From Marinomonas rhizomae (GTDB lineage Bacteria; Pseudomonadota; Gammaproteobacteria; Pseudomonadales; Marinomonadaceae): a stretch of 64,000 nt of DNA. Every line of letters starts with the position of its first letter. The stretch's first letter is position 1. The notes beneath the pieces were generated by a model. The model was not told the DNA's origin. It saw only the letters and a list, made by a program, of their open reading frames with translations, and searched no databases. This document shows positions 8,043 to 17,714 of the stretch, one piece after another. Location of the stretch: contig NZ_CP073343.1 in assembly GCF_024397855.1 (NCBI RefSeq), forward strand, positions 3,844,001-3,908,000. The letters are read 5' to 3'. The translations under genes were made by a program, and so were the position numbers.

Positions 8043-10070
8043 TTATCCATTTAAAGTAAGAACATTCGTTTTACTGATACGATGACGATAAATTTCACGA
8101 AGATATTTAATCGCGTTTTTAACATTGTTTATATCCAAACGAATATCGTTGATAGAAACAAAACGTTGGTTATTATCAATCAATTCACGGTACTTTTTCT
8201 CGTACATTGGTTTAATTGCATACCAATTAGTGTCAAGAATTTTCGCTGGATTTTCATAAGTCGTAAAGTACTTATCTACCAAAGCATCATCAAACTTATC
8301 ATCTTGAATCATTTGAATAATTGCTTTATCAATTTCATCTGTGTATCGGTAATCATCACGGGCAAAACAGCGCTTCATGTAAGCAACCATAAGAGTCAAA
8401 AAGTCATCACTCAAACAAGGGCTTTTGGCAATTAGCGTCGTTAACGACAAGTTTGCCGATGCACCAATAACAAGCGCATAACGCTTTAATGTTGTATTAG
8501 GGCATAGACGGTTCAAGTGCATTTTTAAACGATTCAATGCAGTGAAAGATAACTTGTAGTCTCTAGGCAATGAAATAATAGAGACAATTGACGAACAGTT
8601 CTTAAAGAAATGAAGGTGGTTTAGAGCGCTCGCATCATAACCACTCTTACGATAATCCTTAATCGCTTCTCGGTATCTATCCGATTCCACCGGCAACACG
8701 CTAACACCCTCAATCGCGGATGTGTCGTTATTAAAATGCGGTAACTCAATCGAGCGGCAGAACAAGTCATCGATATCAACGCTATCTTGACGTGTACCTT
8801 CGTTGACGACACTTTCAGCATAAGCCACGGCAACAGGACCCGCTAAACTCATAAACAAGTCGTTAGCGTCCAAGCGAATGGTTTCAGCAATATCAATACC
8901 AGCTCGACGGAAGTAGTCTTCGTCGTAATCGGTTGTGACTGCTTGCGCTGTCAAGATGTTAAAAATTTGCTGGGAAATATACTGATTAGCGTATTTCTCC
9001 ATGGTATTTACATCAATGTTATCTGAATCACCGCCGTTCTCTTCTTCTGCATAACGCATAATATCATTAGATATCAGCATCATAGAGTTCCATGGGCGAA
9101 TACGCTCCATCACATCGGCAGGCACTTCGTCGTCTTCACGCTCTTCGTTGTAAGAGAAATTCCATTCTTCTGAAATATACTTAGTCAGCAAACGGCCAGC
9201 GTTAATATGCAAGGCCTCGGAAATCTCAACATTTTTTCCAGAGATATTCGGTAGAATACAAATACCAGACGTGAAGATAGGTTCAAATACAAAACTATGA
9301 CGCTTATCCGCCACTTGGCTATGGTCTGAGCGATAGTCAAAAGTTTTGCTCAAGTAAGAAAATTGTTGCGCCAAGCCAAATTCAGATGCCATACCAGAAC
9401 CGGTACCGCCGCCAGCACTAAAGATATAAAAATACAGTCGTGACTGGTTGGCTTTAATTCCGCAGGAATCAACCAAATAAGAGTGCATCTGCTTCCAGTT
9501 TTCATTACGGAATGTGGTTGCGTCTTTATTTAGAATAATCTTCGCTAAATATTGCCCTAAAATAGGAGCATTACCTGCGCCACCAGCATGCACTTCAGAC
9601 AAGTCCATTATTTGTAATTTGGTGTACTCTTCTAAAAACTTCGTTCTTCCTTCTTGGTTAGAAAAACGAATTCGACCTTCAATATCTTTATCCAAATCGC
9701 CCAATAAAACGATAGGTTCAATAAGAAAAACTGGTTTAAAACCGTCTTTATCTTCAAGAGGCAAATGCTTACGAATCCAGCGCATAGGTCTGAATTCGCT
9801 CTCGCTATTTAAAATCTCTTGGTTTTCTACTTCGCGCATGTAGCTTGTTCTAGCATCGTAAACTAGCGATGCAACATCTAAGGCGATATTAGAACCACAG
9901 CGTCCCAAACCAATTAGGCAAACAGATGGAAACACCTGCTCCTTTGCGCCCTCTTCATCTGTCACCTGCGGATGGATTCGATTACGAACAACGTCTAGAT
10001 TTTCTAAGATCTGTTCTAAGTTTGTCTCAGTAAAATAAAGATGTTCTATTGGGAGATTATCTTGGCTCAT
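8043..10070 (-). CDS. Tubulin/FtsZ-superfamily GTPase of unknown function
   Basis: 675 residues from an ATG preceded by AAAGGA at a good distance; an in-frame TTG seven codons earlier is less likely. An N-terminal extension of ~48 residues leads to a nucleotide-binding strand-loop, IGLGRCGSN (53-61). The tubulin signature AGGGTGSG follows at 219-226. These are the two phosphate/guanine-contacting motifs shared by FtsZ, tubulin and TubZ. The protein is much longer than FtsZ (~390) or TubZ (~480), with a C-terminal half of no recognised domain. It is not FtsZ, since it lacks the FtsZ context and length. It resembles the poorly studied tubulin-like families reported by Makarova and Koonin. It appears monocistronic, with its own terminator. 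Confidence 0.75.
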   Translation of the reverse strand: MSQDNLPIEHLYFTETNLEQILENLDVVRNRIHPQVTDEEGAKEQVFPSVCLIGLGRCGSNIALDVASLVYDARTSYMREVENQEILNSESEFRPMRWIRKHLPLEDKDGFKPVFLIEPIVLLGDLDKDIEGRIRFSNQEGRTKFLEEYTKLQIMDLSEVHAGGAGNAPILGQYLAKIILNKDATTFRNENWKQMHSYLVDSCGIKANQSRLYFYIFSAGGGTGSGMASEFGLAQQFSYLSKTFDYRSDHSQVADKRHSFVFEPIFTSGICILPNISGKNVEISEALHINAGRLLTKYISEEWNFSYNEEREDDEVPADVMERIRPWNSMMLISNDIMRYAEEENGGDSDNIDVNTMEKYANQYISQQIFNILTAQAVTTDYDEDYFRRAGIDIAETIRLDANDLFMSLAGPVAVAYAESVVNEGTRQDSVDIDDLFCRSIELPHFNNDTSAIEGVSVLPVESDRYREAIKDYRKSGYDASALNHLHFFKNCSSIVSIISLPRDYKLSFTALNRLKMHLNRLCPNTTLKRYALVIGASANLSLTTLIAKSPCLSDDFLTLMVAYMKRCFARDDYRYTDEIDKAIIQMIQDDKFDDALVDKYFTTYENPAKILDTNWYAIKPMYEKKYRELIDNNQRFVSINDIRLDINNVKNAIKYLREIYRHRISKTNVLTLNG

Positions 10071-10394
10071 GTGGCATCCTTTTTGAAGCAAATAACTTAC
10101 AACAGATAATCATCCACGTTATCAATGATATCGACATGACACAAAGCAGAATGCTCACCTGTTAAATGCACTATTTAATTAATTGTCTTGCTAATAGACA
10201 TTGTACAAACAATATCATCCTTACATAACAATGACACTAATATGGTGAATGTGTGCACAAAATAAATGAAAAAATGACAAGCTTGAAACTGTCTTAAAGA
10301 GGCCAGCAGACCGGTTTAACAAAGTACAAACTACTCCGACATCCATACTTGATTTAAGATAATAAAAGCCGCAAACATACACTTAGCTCGTTTT
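10071..10394. other. Intergenic region between divergent tubulin-like and small hypothetical genes
   Basis: 324 AT-rich bases. It should hold the divergent promoters, but no convincing -35/-10 pair could be assigned. No RNA gene or repeat was seen. Confidence 0.5.
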
Positions 10395-10736
10395 TTGTAC
10401 TATTCTATAGAATATCTCAAGCAACTATCTCGGGTGGCTGTTTTGTCGATCTCAACTGTGTCTAGCAATCCTTTGTCTCTGCCTAGCATGACGGCTTCGG
10501 CGGATACTGCTGCGCGCCAAGAATCTCATCGACAACTACAAGACTCCGTTCAACTGTCTGATCGAGCGAAACAACTGCTAACCACACAACTTGAACCTAA
10601 AGAATCAGAAGAGAAAGACGAAGAAGGGAAAGAATCTGTGCAAATTTCGTCCAGCATTGGACGACTATCACGAGTCACTGGACTTCAGAGAGAAGAAGTC
10701 GCTGCCTTGTATCGATCAATTGATAAATTAACCTAA
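10395..10736 (+). CDS. Small hypothetical protein with a LSxxAKxLL motif
   Basis: 113 residues if the TTG at 10395 is used. A GTG at 10434 or TTG at 10443 (giving MSISTVSSNPL) is equally possible, and none has a strong ribosome site. The protein is polar and serine/glutamine rich, with VQLSDRAKQLL near residue 53, an acidic ESEEKDEEGKES stretch and a C-terminal region that may form a helix (LSRVTGLQREEVAALYRSIDKL). No domain is recognised. The LSxxAKxLL pattern is common in small proteins found near flagellar genes, but there is no flagellar context here. It lies between the divergent tubulin-like gene and the convergent ppx gene. Confidence 0.55.
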   Translation: MYYSIEYLKQLSRVAVLSISTVSSNPLSLPSMTASADTAARQESHRQLQDSVQLSDRAKQLLTTQLEPKESEEKDEEGKESVQISSSIGRLSRVTGLQREEVAALYRSIDKLT

Positions 10737-10762
10737 GCTCGGGCAACAACTTTTTACCAGAC

Positions 10763-12280
10763 TTAACTAAAGGTCAGAGTGTACCCGTTGACAACCAGAG
10801 ATTCAGCTTCGCGCTGAAGATTGGCTAAAGTAAGGGGCCTACTATCTAACCATTCAGGTAAGAACTCTGCATGGAGGTTTTTGTCATCCGCTTTTAAGGT
10901 GAAAATCGGCATGTCACCTTCTTTTCTATCGTGGTGCAGTAAAATAGACAATCTCAATAAAATGGATAAGCGATCTAAGTCTTGTTGATCACTTTTTGTA
11001 AAACGGTAATCTAAAGACTGAGTAAACTTACGACGATGTCGCAGAATCAAATTCGCTAACGCTTGCTGTTCTTGCTGAGAAAATCCAGGCATATCCGATT
11101 CTCGAATAATATAAGCACCATGTTTATGATAGCGGCTGTGTGAAATGCCAGCCCCCACTTCATGAAGCAGCCCCGCCCAACGCAATAAATCTTCGCTGGA
11201 AATACTGTTAAGATTCCAATCGTCTTTCACTTGAGCCAATGCAGATAAAGCCGTATGTGTGACGAGTTTTGCTTGCTCTGTATCGATATGATATTGGTTC
11301 AACATATAATTAACAGTACGCTCACGAATATCGGTTTCAGCGTAACGTCCCATGATGTCGTACAGCACACCTTCTCTTAATGCGCCGCTAGAGAAATCCA
11401 TTTGTTTAATGTCAAAGCACTCAAACACGGCCGTTAATATAGCGATACCAGCAGCAAAGGTACTTTTTCGTTCAGGCTTAAGACCTGGCAAGTCAATGTT
11501 ATCGGAATGGCCAGCAGCAAATAGCGCTTTTTGGATTTGCTTCAGAGCCTTTGGTGTAATGCCCTTTTTGCTCCAATTGTTTTCCTTAACAATATTAAAA
11601 GCCGCTTTAGCTGTACCAGACGAACCAATTGCCACATCCCAAGTTTCGTCAATATAATCATCTTGAATACTGAGCAGCTCTAAACGCGCTGCGGTTACCG
11701 CTTTCTGAAAATTAGATTTATTAATCACCCCATCATCAAAGAAACGTTGCTTGAAGCTCACGCAGCCCATGTGGAGGCTTTCCGTTAAGATTGGTTCTAA
11801 CTGCTTACCAATGATAAATTCGGTACTGCCGCCGCCAATATCCACCACTAGACGTTGGGCGTCACCGTGGTCCATGGTTCTAGAGACACCGACATAAATA
11901 AGACGAGCTTCTTCTCGGCCGGCTATAATTTCGACAGGATGGCTCATAATGTCCATTGCTTTGCCAATGAAGTCGTAGCGATTTTTGGCAACCCGCAAAG
12001 CATTGGTTCCTACCACTCGAACAGAGCCTGGCGGCATATCTTCGATGACTTGAGCAAATTGGGCTAAACAATCCAATCCTCGCTGTTGGGAATCATCATC
12101 CAAATGACCATTAACCAAACCTGCGGCCAACTGAACCTTTTCCCCAAATTCTCCAGTAATTCTTAACTGCCCATGAGTTACTTGAGCGATAACCATATGA
12201 AAACTGTTTGACCCTAAGTCTATGGCCGCAATTTTTTCAAATGGGAAGTCATGAGATTGTTGCAAAAAGAGTGATTGCAT
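10763..12280 (-). CDS. ppx: Exopolyphosphatase / guanosine pentaphosphatase (Ppx/GppA family)
   Basis: 505 residues, the usual length. The sugar-kinase-like ATPase fold is shown by IAAIDLGSNSFHMVIAQ near residue 20 and VVDIGGGSTEFIIG near 145. A C-terminal HD-like region (LLHEVGAGISHSRYHKHGAY) follows. It degrades polyphosphate and/or pppGpp in the cytoplasm. The two activities cannot be separated by sequence alone; Ppx is favoured by length. The polyphosphate kinase gene lies in the same window at 22050. It is divergent from rho across a 530-base gap. Confidence 0.9.
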   Translation of the reverse strand: MQSLFLQQSHDFPFEKIAAIDLGSNSFHMVIAQVTHGQLRITGEFGEKVQLAAGLVNGHLDDDSQQRGLDCLAQFAQVIEDMPPGSVRVVGTNALRVAKNRYDFIGKAMDIMSHPVEIIAGREEARLIYVGVSRTMDHGDAQRLVVDIGGGSTEFIIGKQLEPILTESLHMGCVSFKQRFFDDGVINKSNFQKAVTAARLELLSIQDDYIDETWDVAIGSSGTAKAAFNIVKENNWSKKGITPKALKQIQKALFAAGHSDNIDLPGLKPERKSTFAAGIAILTAVFECFDIKQMDFSSGALREGVLYDIMGRYAETDIRERTVNYMLNQYHIDTEQAKLVTHTALSALAQVKDDWNLNSISSEDLLRWAGLLHEVGAGISHSRYHKHGAYIIRESDMPGFSQQEQQALANLILRHRRKFTQSLDYRFTKSDQQDLDRLSILLRLSILLHHDRKEGDMPIFTLKADDKNLHAEFLPEWLDSRPLTLANLQREAESLVVNGYTLTFS

Positions 12281-12811
12281 TCAGAAAGCCTTATGATGCC
12301 GAAGTCTTAATAAGCACAAGAGTATATCAGTTACTTACTGATGTCATTGGCTACAAAATGCCAAAAACAACGGAGTATTTGATGAATTTTTTATAAAAAT
12401 TAGCGCCTTTTAATGAAAATCAAGACCCGTTAATGCTTTAATTTTAAAAAAACACTCCGCTGAAGCCGCGGAAAACCTGTGTTTGATCAAAAAATTACCA
12501 GAAAGTGTTTTTTTCCTGAGTTTCACTATAGACCTCGCCTTTAAGTCGAACTATAGTATGGATGGTCTCGATAGTGATAAATCAGTAACCAGATCACATT
12601 TAGATCCCAATCAAATTGTTTCGCGCTGTATTGGCTTTTGCCCTATCCGGGCTTGTTTAAACCAGAACAAAATTATAACCATCTTGTTCTTTGTTTTTAA
12701 TGCCGAGTAGCTGATACATTGTAAAATACTTCCAGACACAAATTATTGTTATTAATTGATTAACTCTAATTCCGTCAATTTCCCTCAAATGAGCAAATAC
12801 AAAACCCGTTT
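12281..12811. other. Intergenic region: divergent ppx/rho promoters and rho leader
   Basis: 531 bases. Contents: a hairpin TCCGC/GCGGA at about 12456-12472 flanked by A- and T-rich arms, and CTATAG repeats at about 12527 and 12551. The length suits an autoregulated rho leader (Rho is known to attenuate its own mRNA), but no specific motif proves this. A 75-codon open frame inside has no coding signature. No trxA is present between ppx and rho. Confidence 0.45.
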
Positions 12812-14077
12812 ATGAACCTTACCGACTTAAAACAGAAATCAGTACACGAACTTTTAGAAATCGCAGCAGAGATGGGCCTAGACAACATGGCTCGTTCGCG
12901 TAAGCAAGATGTCATTTTCGCAATCCTAAAGCGTCATGCAAAAGGTGGGGAAGACATTTATGGCGACGGTATCTTAGAGATTCTTCAAGATGGCTTTGGC
13001 TTCCTTCGTTCACCTGACTGTTCATACTTAGCAGGCCCGGACGACATTTATGTATCACCAAGCCAAATCCGACGCTTCAATCTACGAACTGGCGATACTA
13101 TTGCCGGAAAAATTCGTCCACCTAAAGATGGCGAACGTTACTTTGCTCTACTAAAAGTCAACGAAATCAATTTTGATAAGCCAGAAAGCGTTCGTAACAA
13201 AATTCTTTTTGAAAACTTAACACCGTTATTCCCTGATGAACGCTTATTGATGGAAGCTGGCAACGGCTCTACTGAAGACGTAACATCTCGTATCATTGAT
13301 CTTGTTGCCCCAATGGGTAAAGGTCAGCGTGCATTGGTCGTTTCTCCGCCAAAAGCGGGTAAAACATTCATGCTGCAGAATATTGCCAATGCCATTACTC
13401 GTAACAACCCTGAATGTCATTTAATTGTGTTGCTGATTGACGAACGTCCTGAAGAAGTAACCGAAATGTCTCGTACCGTTCGCGGTGAAGTGGTTGCCTC
13501 TACGTTTGATGAGCCACCAGCTCGCCATGTTCAAGTCGCTGAAATGGTTATCGAAAAAGCAAAACGCTTAGTTGAACACAAACGCGATGTTGTGATCCTG
13601 TTGGATTCCATCACACGTTTGGCTCGTGCCTACAACACTGTTATCCCTTCATCTGGCAAAGTATTGACAGGTGGTGTGGATGCAAACGCACTAGAACGTC
13701 CAAAACGTTTCTTTGGTGCGGCACGTAATATCGAAGAAGGCGGTAGCTTAACTATTATTGCAACGGCTCTTGTCGATACTGGTTCTAAAATGGATGAAGT
13801 TATCTTTGAAGAATTCAAAGGTACTGGTAACTCCGAATTGCACCTAGATCGTAAAATTGCTGAGAAACGTACTTTCCCTGCTATCAACATCCGTCGCTCT
13901 GGTACTCGCCGTGAAGACTTGCTGACCTCTGAAGATGAGCTTCAACGTATGTGGATTCTTCGTAAACTGTTGAACCCTATGGAAGATGTTGCAGCAACAG
14001 AATTTTTGATTGACCGTCTAAAAGTGACTCAAACCAATGATGAGTTTTTTGAGTCAATGAAAGGCAAAAATAAGTAA
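12812..14077 (+). CDS. rho: Transcription termination factor Rho
   Basis: 421 residues, close to E. coli Rho (419). The N-terminal RNA-binding fold includes [20 protein letters not shown] and [18 protein letters not shown]. The RecA-like ATPase has Walker A PPKAGKT (around residue 180), Walker [17 protein letters not shown] and the Q/R-loop region. It is a hexameric RNA translocase that ends transcription of untranslated RNA. A strong intrinsic terminator follows, and a long leader lies upstream. Confidence 0.98.
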   Translation: MNLTDLKQKSVHELLEIAAEMGLDNMARSRKQDVIFAILKRHAKGGEDIYGDGILEILQDGFGFLRSPDCSYLAGPDDIYVSPSQIRRFNLRTGDTIAGKIRPPKDGERYFALLKVNEINFDKPESVRNKILFENLTPLFPDERLLMEAGNGSTEDVTSRIIDLVAPMGKGQRALVVSPPKAGKTFMLQNIANAITRNNPECHLIVLLIDERPEEVTEMSRTVRGEVVASTFDEPPARHVQVAEMVIEKAKRLVEHKRDVVILLDSITRLARAYNTVIPSSGKVLTGGVDANALERPKRFFGAARNIEEGGSLTIIATALVDTGSKMDEVIFEEFKGTGNSELHLDRKIAEKRTFPAINIRRSGTRREDLLTSEDELQRMWILRKLLNPMEDVAATEFLIDRLKVTQTNDEFFESMKGKNK

Positions 14078-14108
14078 GTAGTTATTTCTGCAGCAAAAAG
14101 CCTGCGGT

Positions 14109-14140
14109 AAAAAAGCCACTTCCTGAAGTGGTTTTTTTTT
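14109..14140 (+). terminator. rho terminator
   Basis: Hairpin CCACTTC/GAAGTGG followed by nine T residues, about 30 bases after the rho stop. Confidence 0.88.
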
Positions 14141-14210
14141 ACTTAAATAATCAACCTAATTCCACCGCCACGACCTTAAAGTGAGCGTGACTTATATTGG
14201 AGTCGTTTAA

Positions 14211-14939
14211 ATGAAAGAGATCACCGCGACGGTAAATGCTGTTGAATTAATCCAAAAAAATGTATATCAGATTACCTTAAAAGTAGAAAACCTAACCTTC
14301 GAGGCTGGTCAATATCTGATGGTGGTATTGCCAACTGGCGAGCAAGTTCCTTATTCCATTGGTAGCGCTCCACACGAACTACCTTATTTAACGCTGTATG
14401 TTCTTGTCTCTGACTCCGCTTCTCTTGCTAATAAGGTAGTTGAACACATCAAGTCCAGCGATAACATTACCGTTAAAGCGCCGGGCGGTGACTGCCATAT
14501 TGCAAATGGTATTCTGGACTCAAATCCAGAAAACATTTTACTCATTGCTGGCGGAACCGGTTTTGCTCAAATTAAAAGTTTGTATAGTCATTTAGTCGAG
14601 CAGAATTTTACTGGCCATGTCTCGTTCTACTGGGGGTTGAGAACTTCAGAAGATGTTTTTGCTCAAGAGTGGTTAGAAGAAGCACACAAGTACACTCCAT
14701 TTACGCTAGACGTTATAGTGAACGAAACGGGCGACGCTTGGCATGGTCGCAGTGGCTGGCTATATGAAGCAGTTCTGGAAGATCATCCAGATCTAAGTAA
14801 AAGTGCCGCCTTTATCAGCGGTTCCGTTGGCATGGTGTATGGCACTTTTGATCAATTGGAACTAAAAGGTCTTAGCAAAGAAAACTGCTTTTCAGACGTT
14901 TTTGCTTATGCTCCGCACCCAGATAAGCCAGCGCTCTAG
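14211..14939 (+). CDS. fre: NAD(P)H-flavin reductase (Fre/LuxG family)
   Basis: 242 residues. An N-terminal flavin-binding barrel (FEAGQYLMVVLPTGEQVPYSIGSAP) is followed by a nucleotide-binding domain (NILLIAGGTGFAQIKSL, near residue 110). The arrangement and length match Fre/LuxG-type oxidoreductases, which reduce free flavins with NAD(P)H. The C-terminal AFISGSVGMVY block agrees. It is a single-gene unit after rho and ends at a terminator shared with the convergent yfcL-like gene. Confidence 0.88.
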   Translation: MKEITATVNAVELIQKNVYQITLKVENLTFEAGQYLMVVLPTGEQVPYSIGSAPHELPYLTLYVLVSDSASLANKVVEHIKSSDNITVKAPGGDCHIANGILDSNPENILLIAGGTGFAQIKSLYSHLVEQNFTGHVSFYWGLRTSEDVFAQEWLEEAHKYTPFTLDVIVNETGDAWHGRSGWLYEAVLEDHPDLSKSAAFISGSVGMVYGTFDQLELKGLSKENCFSDVFAYAPHPDKPAL

Positions 14940-14994
14940 TCTCACAGATTGAAATTGATCAGGCTGCTATCAGCTAAATGTGGTTGATCAAAAA

Positions 14995-15028
14995 AGGGAG
15001 CACCAAACGTATTTGGTGCTCCCTTTTT
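14995..15028. terminator. Bidirectional terminator between fre and yfcL
   Basis: Perfect stem GGGAGCACCAAA / TTTGGTGCTCCC flanked by A and T runs on both sides, so it can serve the two convergent genes. Confidence 0.85.
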
Positions 15029-15051
15029 ATTTACTCGTACATCATCAATCA

Positions 15052-15321
15052 CTAAGCGGCGGAATTGACGGTTTCCCACAACGCTTTAATATTTTCCTGA
15101 TCGCCATCGGTTACACCTTCGGCTTCCAGCGTGTCTTGCAAGATCTCAGTGAAAGCTTGGTCAAACTCATCACTCCCTACTCCTTCTGTACTACTATGTA
15201 AGCCCAAAAGACCTAGAAGATAAGCGCAGTAAAATAGCTGATCGCCCTCTTCTGCTTGGTGCTCCATATCTCGTAATCTGTCACACAACTGATCTGCGCG
15301 CTCAGCAAAGGTTATTGTCAT
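15052..15321 (-). CDS. yfcL: YfcL-like small protein
   Basis: 89 residues from the ATG preceded by a GAG-containing site; a GTG four codons upstream is less likely. The protein is acidic and helical, resembling E. coli YfcL in length and in the C-terminal ITDxDxxxVxxLWE-like segment (VTDGDQENIKALWETV). The function of YfcL is unknown. It is convergent with fre and lies downstream of mqo, separated from it by a terminator. Confidence 0.62.
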   Translation of the reverse strand: MTITFAERADQLCDRLRDMEHQAEEGDQLFYCAYLLGLLGLHSSTEGVGSDEFDQAFTEILQDTLEAEGVTDGDQENIKALWETVNSAA

Positions 15322-15356
15322 ATTCAATCTCACAATGATGATATTAATTTAATATA

Positions 15357-15385
15357 CAAAAAAGCTGGGTATTCCCAGCTTTTTG
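15357..15385 (-). terminator. mqo terminator
   Basis: Hairpin AAGCTGGG/CCCAGCTT with a T run on the minus strand, 29 bases after the mqo stop. Confidence 0.85.
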
Positions 15386-15413
15386 AAAACGTACTCTATC
15401 AACGTAAATTACG

Positions 15414-16892
15414 TTAAGGCTTTAAGTTCAGCGTCTCTAATGTATTCGCTCGAATAGAAAGAAGTAAGTCGGTATTTTCTACCAGTGATTCACCGTAAGA
15501 AGGTACCATTTCTTTCATTTTCCCTTTCCACTCAGGCGATTCGATACGCTCTGGGAAACAACGCTCTAAAATACCAATCATAGTATTCACTGTCGTAGAA
15601 GCCCCTGGAGAAGCACCTAACAAAGCGGCAAGAGAACCATCTTCAGTTGTAATTGCTTCGGTTCCGAATTCAAGTTTCCCGCCCAATTTATCATCTTTCT
15701 TGATAATTTGGACACGTTGCCCAGCGTATGCAAGCTCCCAGTCTTCATCTTTCGCATCAGGGAAAAACTGACGTAAAGAATTACAACGGTCTTTATGAGA
15801 TTGCATAACTTCACTGATCAAGTAGCGAGTTAGGTCCATATTATTCTTACCAACGCTTAACATTGGCTTGATGTTGCTAAAGCGAACACTCTTAGGCAAA
15901 TCAAAAAATGAACCTGTTTTTAGGAACTTCGTCGTAAAACCAGCAAATGGACCAAACAAAATGGCTTTTTTTCCGTCGATAATACGCGTATCCAAGTGAG
16001 GCACTGACATCGGAGGCGCACCTATAGGCGCAGCGCCATATACTTTGGCAAAATGCTGTTCAACCAACTCTGGTTTCTCACACACTAACCACTGACCACT
16101 TACAGGGAAACCACCAAAACCTTTACCTTCCTTAACTTCTGCTTTCTGTAGCAAAGGCAAAGCGCCACCACCGGCACCTAGGAAAACAAATTTCGCATCA
16201 ATGGTTTTACGAGCACCACTTTGCTCAATCTCAACATCCCAGCGGCCATCAGATCGTTTTTGCAAATCTTTAACTTCGCAGTTTAGGCTTAACTCAAAGT
16301 TATCTAAGCCTTCTAAATGCTTGCTCATGTTACGAGCAATGGCGCCAAAGTTTACATCTGCGCCATGTTCGATTCGTGTGGCAGCAAGTGGTTCACTGTC
16401 ATCACGGTTATTCATGACAAGAGGCATCCATTCTTTCATTTTTTCACGGTCTTCCGTGTATTGCATTTCTTTGAAAGCAGGATGGGCACTCATTGCGGCA
16501 TGACGTGCTTTTAACATGTCAACGTTACGCTGTCCCCATACAAAACTCTGATGCGGCACACGATGAATAAACTCCTGAGGCGCTGGCATCAAGCCTTGCT
16601 TTACAAGATAAGACCAAAACTGAAGACTGATCTCAAAGGCAGCGTTAATTGTGACCGCTTTGTCTATATTGACAGAGCCATCCGTATTTTCGGAAGTATA
16701 GTTAAGTTCGCAGTATGCAGCATGGCCTGTACCGGCATTGTTCCAACCATCGGTACTTTCCTTTGCTACACCTCCTAAACGCTCAACCATTAGTATGGTC
16801 ATGCTAGGATCCAATTGCTTTAGTAACACTCCTAGGGTGGTGCTCATGGCACCGCCCCCGACTAGTAAAACGTCTACAGAATTTGAGGTCAT
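15414..16892 (-). CDS. mqo: Malate:quinone oxidoreductase
   Basis: 492 residues from ATG (MTSNSVDVLLVGG). An upstream in-frame start would add 24 residues that do not fit the family. FAD-binding motif VLLVGGGAMSTTLG lies at the N-terminus, with ESTDGWNNAGTGHAAYCELNYT shortly after, both diagnostic of Mqo. The C-terminal LLGASPGAST block is also typical. It is a peripheral membrane FAD enzyme oxidising malate to oxaloacetate and passing electrons to quinone in the TCA cycle. It has its own terminator. Confidence 0.96.
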   Translation of the reverse strand: MTSNSVDVLLVGGGAMSTTLGVLLKQLDPSMTILMVERLGGVAKESTDGWNNAGTGHAAYCELNYTSENTDGSVNIDKAVTINAAFEISLQFWSYLVKQGLMPAPQEFIHRVPHQSFVWGQRNVDMLKARHAAMSAHPAFKEMQYTEDREKMKEWMPLVMNNRDDSEPLAATRIEHGADVNFGAIARNMSKHLEGLDNFELSLNCEVKDLQKRSDGRWDVEIEQSGARKTIDAKFVFLGAGGGALPLLQKAEVKEGKGFGGFPVSGQWLVCEKPELVEQHFAKVYGAAPIGAPPMSVPHLDTRIIDGKKAILFGPFAGFTTKFLKTGSFFDLPKSVRFSNIKPMLSVGKNNMDLTRYLISEVMQSHKDRCNSLRQFFPDAKDEDWELAYAGQRVQIIKKDDKLGGKLEFGTEAITTEDGSLAALLGASPGASTTVNTMIGILERCFPERIESPEWKGKMKEMVPSYGESLVENTDLLLSIRANTLETLNLKP

Positions 16893-17306
16893 ATGATTTC
16901 GCCGTGTCATAGCCAATTGTGAATTTGAGAGGGATACAGAAAAGGAGCTTTTGGCCAGCAGCAATATTTATGAATGTACTACTTTACTTTCTCCACCCTC
17001 TCCTCAGAACGCCTTTGCTCGTACGCTGACAGTACAATAGAAAATCAGCTTAATAAGGGATTCTGAGCAGGTGTGATTCAATTATACGGATTTTAAAAGT
17101 AATGTCTTGAGACCTTAGTATAAGAATGTAGATATATTCACAATTCAACTTTCACAATAGTGGTCATTTTATTGACTTTAGCGACAAGAAAGACGATGTT
17201 AACAACATTAAGAAAAAACATGCTTCGATTTTGCTGCTATATTTAAAAAGTAATGTTCAGTATAAATATACTAAATTCTATATTTTATGTGCTGGGGAGT
17301 GTGGCT
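16893..17306. other. Intergenic region between divergent mqo and a CBS-protein gene
   Basis: 414 AT-rich bases that must contain two divergent promoters. No RNA gene, repeat or convincing operator was recognised. Confidence 0.5.
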
Positions 17307-17714
17307 ATGAAAGCGAAAGATATCATGGTGAAGAATGTCATCTGTGTCGAAATGGATGAACGCTTACCCAATGTCAGACAAATTATGGAAACAAATGGCT
17401 TCCACCATCTACCCGTTATAGAAAAAGGAAAACTGGTTGGTATCATTTCCGATAGAGATTTATTGCGCCTCATCAGCCCTTTTATAGACAGTGTCTCTGA
17501 GCAACCAAGAGACTTAGACACGTTAAATCGCGCGGCACATCAGGTCATGACCCGACAACCGATTGCGGTAAAAGCAGAAACACCGATAGAAGAGATTGTC
17601 GCTTGGTTAAAGAAAGTAGACATTTCCTGTCTACCAGTAACCGACAACGAAGACCATGTCATTGGCATTATTTCGTGGCGCGACCTTGTTAGTCACGCCA
17701 CGTTTAAAGATTAA
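17307..17714 (+). CDS. CBS-domain pair protein
   Basis: 135 residues from an ATG with GGGAG seven bases upstream; the frame is open another 18 codons upstream but without a ribosome site. It has two CBS motifs: MKAKDIMVKNVICVEMDERL...HHLPVIEKGKLVGIISDRDLL and QVMTRQPIAVKAE...SCLPVTDNEDHVIGIISWRDL. Stand-alone CBS pairs usually bind adenine nucleotides. The target is unknown. Its last four bases overlap the 3' end of the convergent hslO gene. A second, distinct CBS protein lies at 36059. Confidence 0.85.
   Translation: MKAKDIMVKNVICVEMDERLPNVRQIMETNGFHHLPVIEKGKLVGIISDRDLLRLISPFIDSVSEQPRDLDTLNRAAHQVMTRQPIAVKAETPIEEIVAWLKKVDISCLPVTDNEDHVIGIISWRDLVSHATFKD

Noticed and set aside
12483..12710. 75-codon open frame upstream of rho
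   Set aside because: No ribosome site, no recognisable domain, and it lies in the probable rho leader; treated as non-coding.
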